Shown: in pieces, positions 7,942 to 10,513 of the stretch
How the letters are laid out: each line of letters opens with the position of its first letter
Numbering within the stretch: the first letter of the stretch is position 1
DNA from: Solirubrobacteraceae bacterium
Lineage (GTDB): Bacteria > Actinomycetota > Thermoleophilia > Solirubrobacterales > Solirubrobacteraceae
Length of the DNA: 10,513 bases
Direction of reading: 5' to 3'
Assembly (NCBI GenBank): GCA_024710825.1
Contig: JANJUA010000248.1
Span: forward strand, 1 to 10,513
Translations under genes and position numbers: made by a program
The notes under the pieces: generated by a model
The model's input: the letters and a program-made list of their open reading frames with translations, nothing else
Told to the model about the DNA's origin: nothing
The model's database searches: none

Positions 7942-8657
7942 GCGAGCTGCGGCGCCGGCGCGGCGCCCGGGAGATCGTCCGCGACTCGCTCGCCCTGTAC
8001 CGGGCGCGTTGGCGCACCTTCATGCTGATCGCCCTGGCGGTCGTGGCGCCGGTGGACGTCATCATCAGCGGGATCGGGCTCGGCGACCTGACCGCCGGCT
8101 ATCGCGAGACGCAGTCGGACTGGGCGTCGGTGCTGGTGCTCAGCGTCGGCGTCCTGCTCACGACGCCGCTCGTGACCGCGATGGTCGTCCTGGCGCTGGA
8201 GGACTCCGAGTCCGGCGCGGGGCGCGCGATCCAGGAGGGCCTGGACCGCTTCGCGCCGCTGGTGCCGGTCGTCCTCGCCTACGGCGTGGGAGTGGGCGCC
8301 GGGCTGTTCCTCTTCGTCGTCCCGGGCCTGTTCATGGCCATCCGGTGGTCGGTCTTCGTCCAGGCCTTCGTGGTGGAGCGCAAGCGCCACGGCGAGGCGC
8401 TCGCGGCCTCGTGGGAGCTGACCAAGGGCGCGTTCTGGCGCACGCTCGGCGTGGTGGTCCTCGTCAACGTCCTCGGGATGCTGGTCGTGCTGGCGATCGG
8501 GGAGCCCGTGCGGGCCGGCGCCGAGGCGGCCGACTCCCAGGCGATCGTGCTCGCGGGCGGGATCGTGCTCCAGGCGCTGACGCTGCCGTTCGTCGCCATC
8601 GCCACCACGCTGCTGTACTTCGACCTGGCCGAGGGCGCGCGGGGGCGCAGTGCTTGA
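7938..8657 (+). CDS. Multi-pass membrane protein, possibly GPDPase membrane-domain-like
   Basis: A 239-residue integral membrane protein of unknown function. Hydrophobic segments lie at about residues 26-46, 64-87, 109-146 (probably two helices), 167-187 and 203-226, making roughly six helices. The pattern VVPGLFMAIRWSVF (127-140) followed by GEALAASWELTKGAFWRTLGVVV (152-174) resembles the membrane domain found in glycerophosphoryl diester phosphodiesterase and related YciC/DUF975-like proteins; this is by eye only. No catalytic phosphodiesterase domain is present. The GTG start at 7938 overlaps the mctB-like stop as GTGA, with a G-rich stretch at about 7919-7926 that could aid ribosome binding. 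The start at 7779 in the same frame lies deep inside mctB and was rejected. Context suggests an envelope role. Confidence 0.75.
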   Translation: MSELRRRRGAREIVRDSLALYRARWRTFMLIALAVVAPVDVIISGIGLGDLTAGYRETQSDWASVLVLSVGVLLTTPLVTAMVVLALEDSESGAGRAIQEGLDRFAPLVPVVLAYGVGVGAGLFLFVVPGLFMAIRWSVFVQAFVVERKRHGEALAASWELTKGAFWRTLGVVVLVNVLGMLVVLAIGEPVRAGAEAADSQAIVLAGGIVLQALTLPFVAIATTLLYFDLAEGARGRSA

Positions 8658-8683
8658 CGTCGAGAAACAGCATTGGCTACTGT
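8654..8683 (+). promoter_or_regulatory. Near-consensus sigma-70-type promoter with leaderless start
   Basis: TTGACG at 8654-8659 (5 of 6 matches to TTGACA), an 18-base spacer and TACTGT at 8678-8683 form the best promoter in the window. The -10 box ends 7 bases before the ATG at 8691, so the message should be leaderless. The -35 box overlaps the stop codon of the preceding gene (8655-8657). Confidence 0.7.
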
Positions 8684-8690
8684 GTGGCCC

Positions 8691-9086
8691 ATGCGCCGGC
8701 TCGGCTTCGCCAGTCCTCGCAGGTTCGCCCTCTGCGCGGCGCTCGTCGGCGCGGCGGTCCTGGCCGCGGCGACCGCCGCCGAGGGTCGGGTTGGCGCCTG
8801 GTGGCTGACGCTCGGGGCGCTGGCGGTCGCCGGCGTCGCGCTGTGGACCGCGCCGCCGCGCGCTCCGACCCGGGGACCGCTGGCCCGCGGGTACTGGCGG
8901 CTGACGGCCGCCGTCGGCGCGCTGCTCGCCGCGGCGCTGGTGGGCGCGAACGGGCTGGAGCGCGGCCCGGCGCGCTTCGGGGTCGTGTTGCTGGCGACGC
9001 TGTGGATGCTCTGGGTCTTCGATCGCGAGGCCCTCATCGACGAGCGCGCCACGCACGCCGCCCGGCAGCGCGCTCAGACGGGGTAG
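8691..9086 (+). CDS. Small four-helix membrane protein, unknown function
   Basis: A 131-residue hydrophobic protein I do not recognise. Four transmembrane helices are likely at about residues 11-30, 35-54, 69-88 and 95-111, with a basic N terminus (MRRLGF...RR) and a charged tail (DREALIDERATHAARQR) that should lie in the cytoplasm. There are no obvious catalytic motifs. The start at 8691 is preferred over the in-frame ATG at 8673 because it sits 7 bases after the -10 box of a near-consensus promoter; 8673 lies upstream of that box. The gene has its own promoter and a hairpin directly after its stop, so it may be an independent transcription unit among envelope genes. Composition matches its neighbours, with no sign of transfer. 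Confidence 0.7.
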   Translation: MRRLGFASPRRFALCAALVGAAVLAAATAAEGRVGAWWLTLGALAVAGVALWTAPPRAPTRGPLARGYWRLTAAVGALLAAALVGANGLERGPARFGVVLLATLWMLWVFDREALIDERATHAARQRAQTG

Positions 9087-9087
9087 A

Positions 9088-9107
9088 CGGACGGCCGGCG
9101 CCGTCCG
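9088..9107 (+). terminator. Hairpin terminator after the small membrane protein gene
   Basis: CGGACGGC (9088-9095) pairs perfectly with GCCGTCCG (9100-9107) over 8 bp, with the loop CGGC. It begins one base after the TAG stop (9084-9086) and ends before the next gene's -10 box. No T-tract follows, as for other hairpins here. Confidence 0.6.
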
Positions 9108-9117
9108 CGCGCACGGC

Positions 9118-9123
9118 TACCTT
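9118..9123 (+). promoter_or_regulatory. Predicted -10 box of the MraY-like transferase gene
   Basis: TACCTT ends 8 bases before the GTG at 9132 and follows the hairpin at 9088-9107. No clear -35 box is seen. It fits the series of leaderless-type boxes in the window. Confidence 0.45.
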
Positions 9124-9131
9124 CCCGCACC

Positions 9132-10513
<1,382 letters not shown>

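Noticed and set aside
8673..8690. Earlier start codon for the small membrane protein at 8673.
   Set aside because: It lies upstream of the TACTGT -10 box, so it would not be in the transcript; the added MATVWP residues do not extend the first helix usefully.

Overview
The window is about 10.5 kb of very GC-rich DNA, roughly three quarters G+C by eye. It is densely packed with genes, almost all on the + strand, and has no non-coding stretch over 80 bases. The order tlyA - nadK - recN - steA - mctB/steB - pyrG is the known actinobacterial order (Mycobacterium tuberculosis Rv1694-Rv1699), so the organism is an actinobacterium. The extra genes and sequence style suggest a deep-branching class such as Thermoleophilia (Solirubrobacterales), but that placement is inference. 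I see no mobile element, CRISPR array, tRNA or rRNA.

Layout. Bases 1-30 may hold the tail of an upstream gene whose stop overlaps the next start. 27-914 is an HSL-family alpha/beta hydrolase. 943-2540 is the overlapping pair tlyA (rRNA 2'-O-methyltransferase) and nadK (NAD kinase). 2606-3064 (AhpD-like CxxC protein) and 3076-4026 on the minus strand (choloylglycine/penicillin-acylase-like Ntn hydrolase) converge and interrupt the conserved core. recN (4102-5781) is divergent from the Ntn hydrolase. It is followed by steA (5856-7052), a mctB/steB-like gene (7066-7941), a multi-pass membrane protein (7938-8657), a small four-helix membrane protein (8691-9086), a short MraY/WecA-superfamily phosphosugar transferase (9132-9953) and the first 190 codons of pyrG (9943 to the window edge).

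How the genes fit together. tlyA, nadK and recN are housekeeping genes for rRNA modification, NADP supply and DNA repair. The stretch from steA to the phosphosugar transferase looks like an envelope and cell-division block: SteA and SteB/MctB are linked to cell separation in Corynebacterium, and four of its five products are predicted membrane proteins or membrane anchored. The MraY-like enzyme with unknown acceptor and the two unassigned membrane proteins are the least explained parts.

The strongest pattern outside genes is a series of TAnnnT-like -10 boxes 6-8 bases before most non-overlapping start codons. This is the geometry of leaderless transcripts, in which the mRNA starts at or next to the start codon. 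Genes that overlap their upstream neighbour (nadK, the 7938 gene) lack the box. Several intergenic gaps carry GC-rich hairpins without T-tracts, likely terminators. The last 25 or so bases of the window encode a stretch of PyrG that departs sharply from a near-universal motif and may be sequence error at a contig end.
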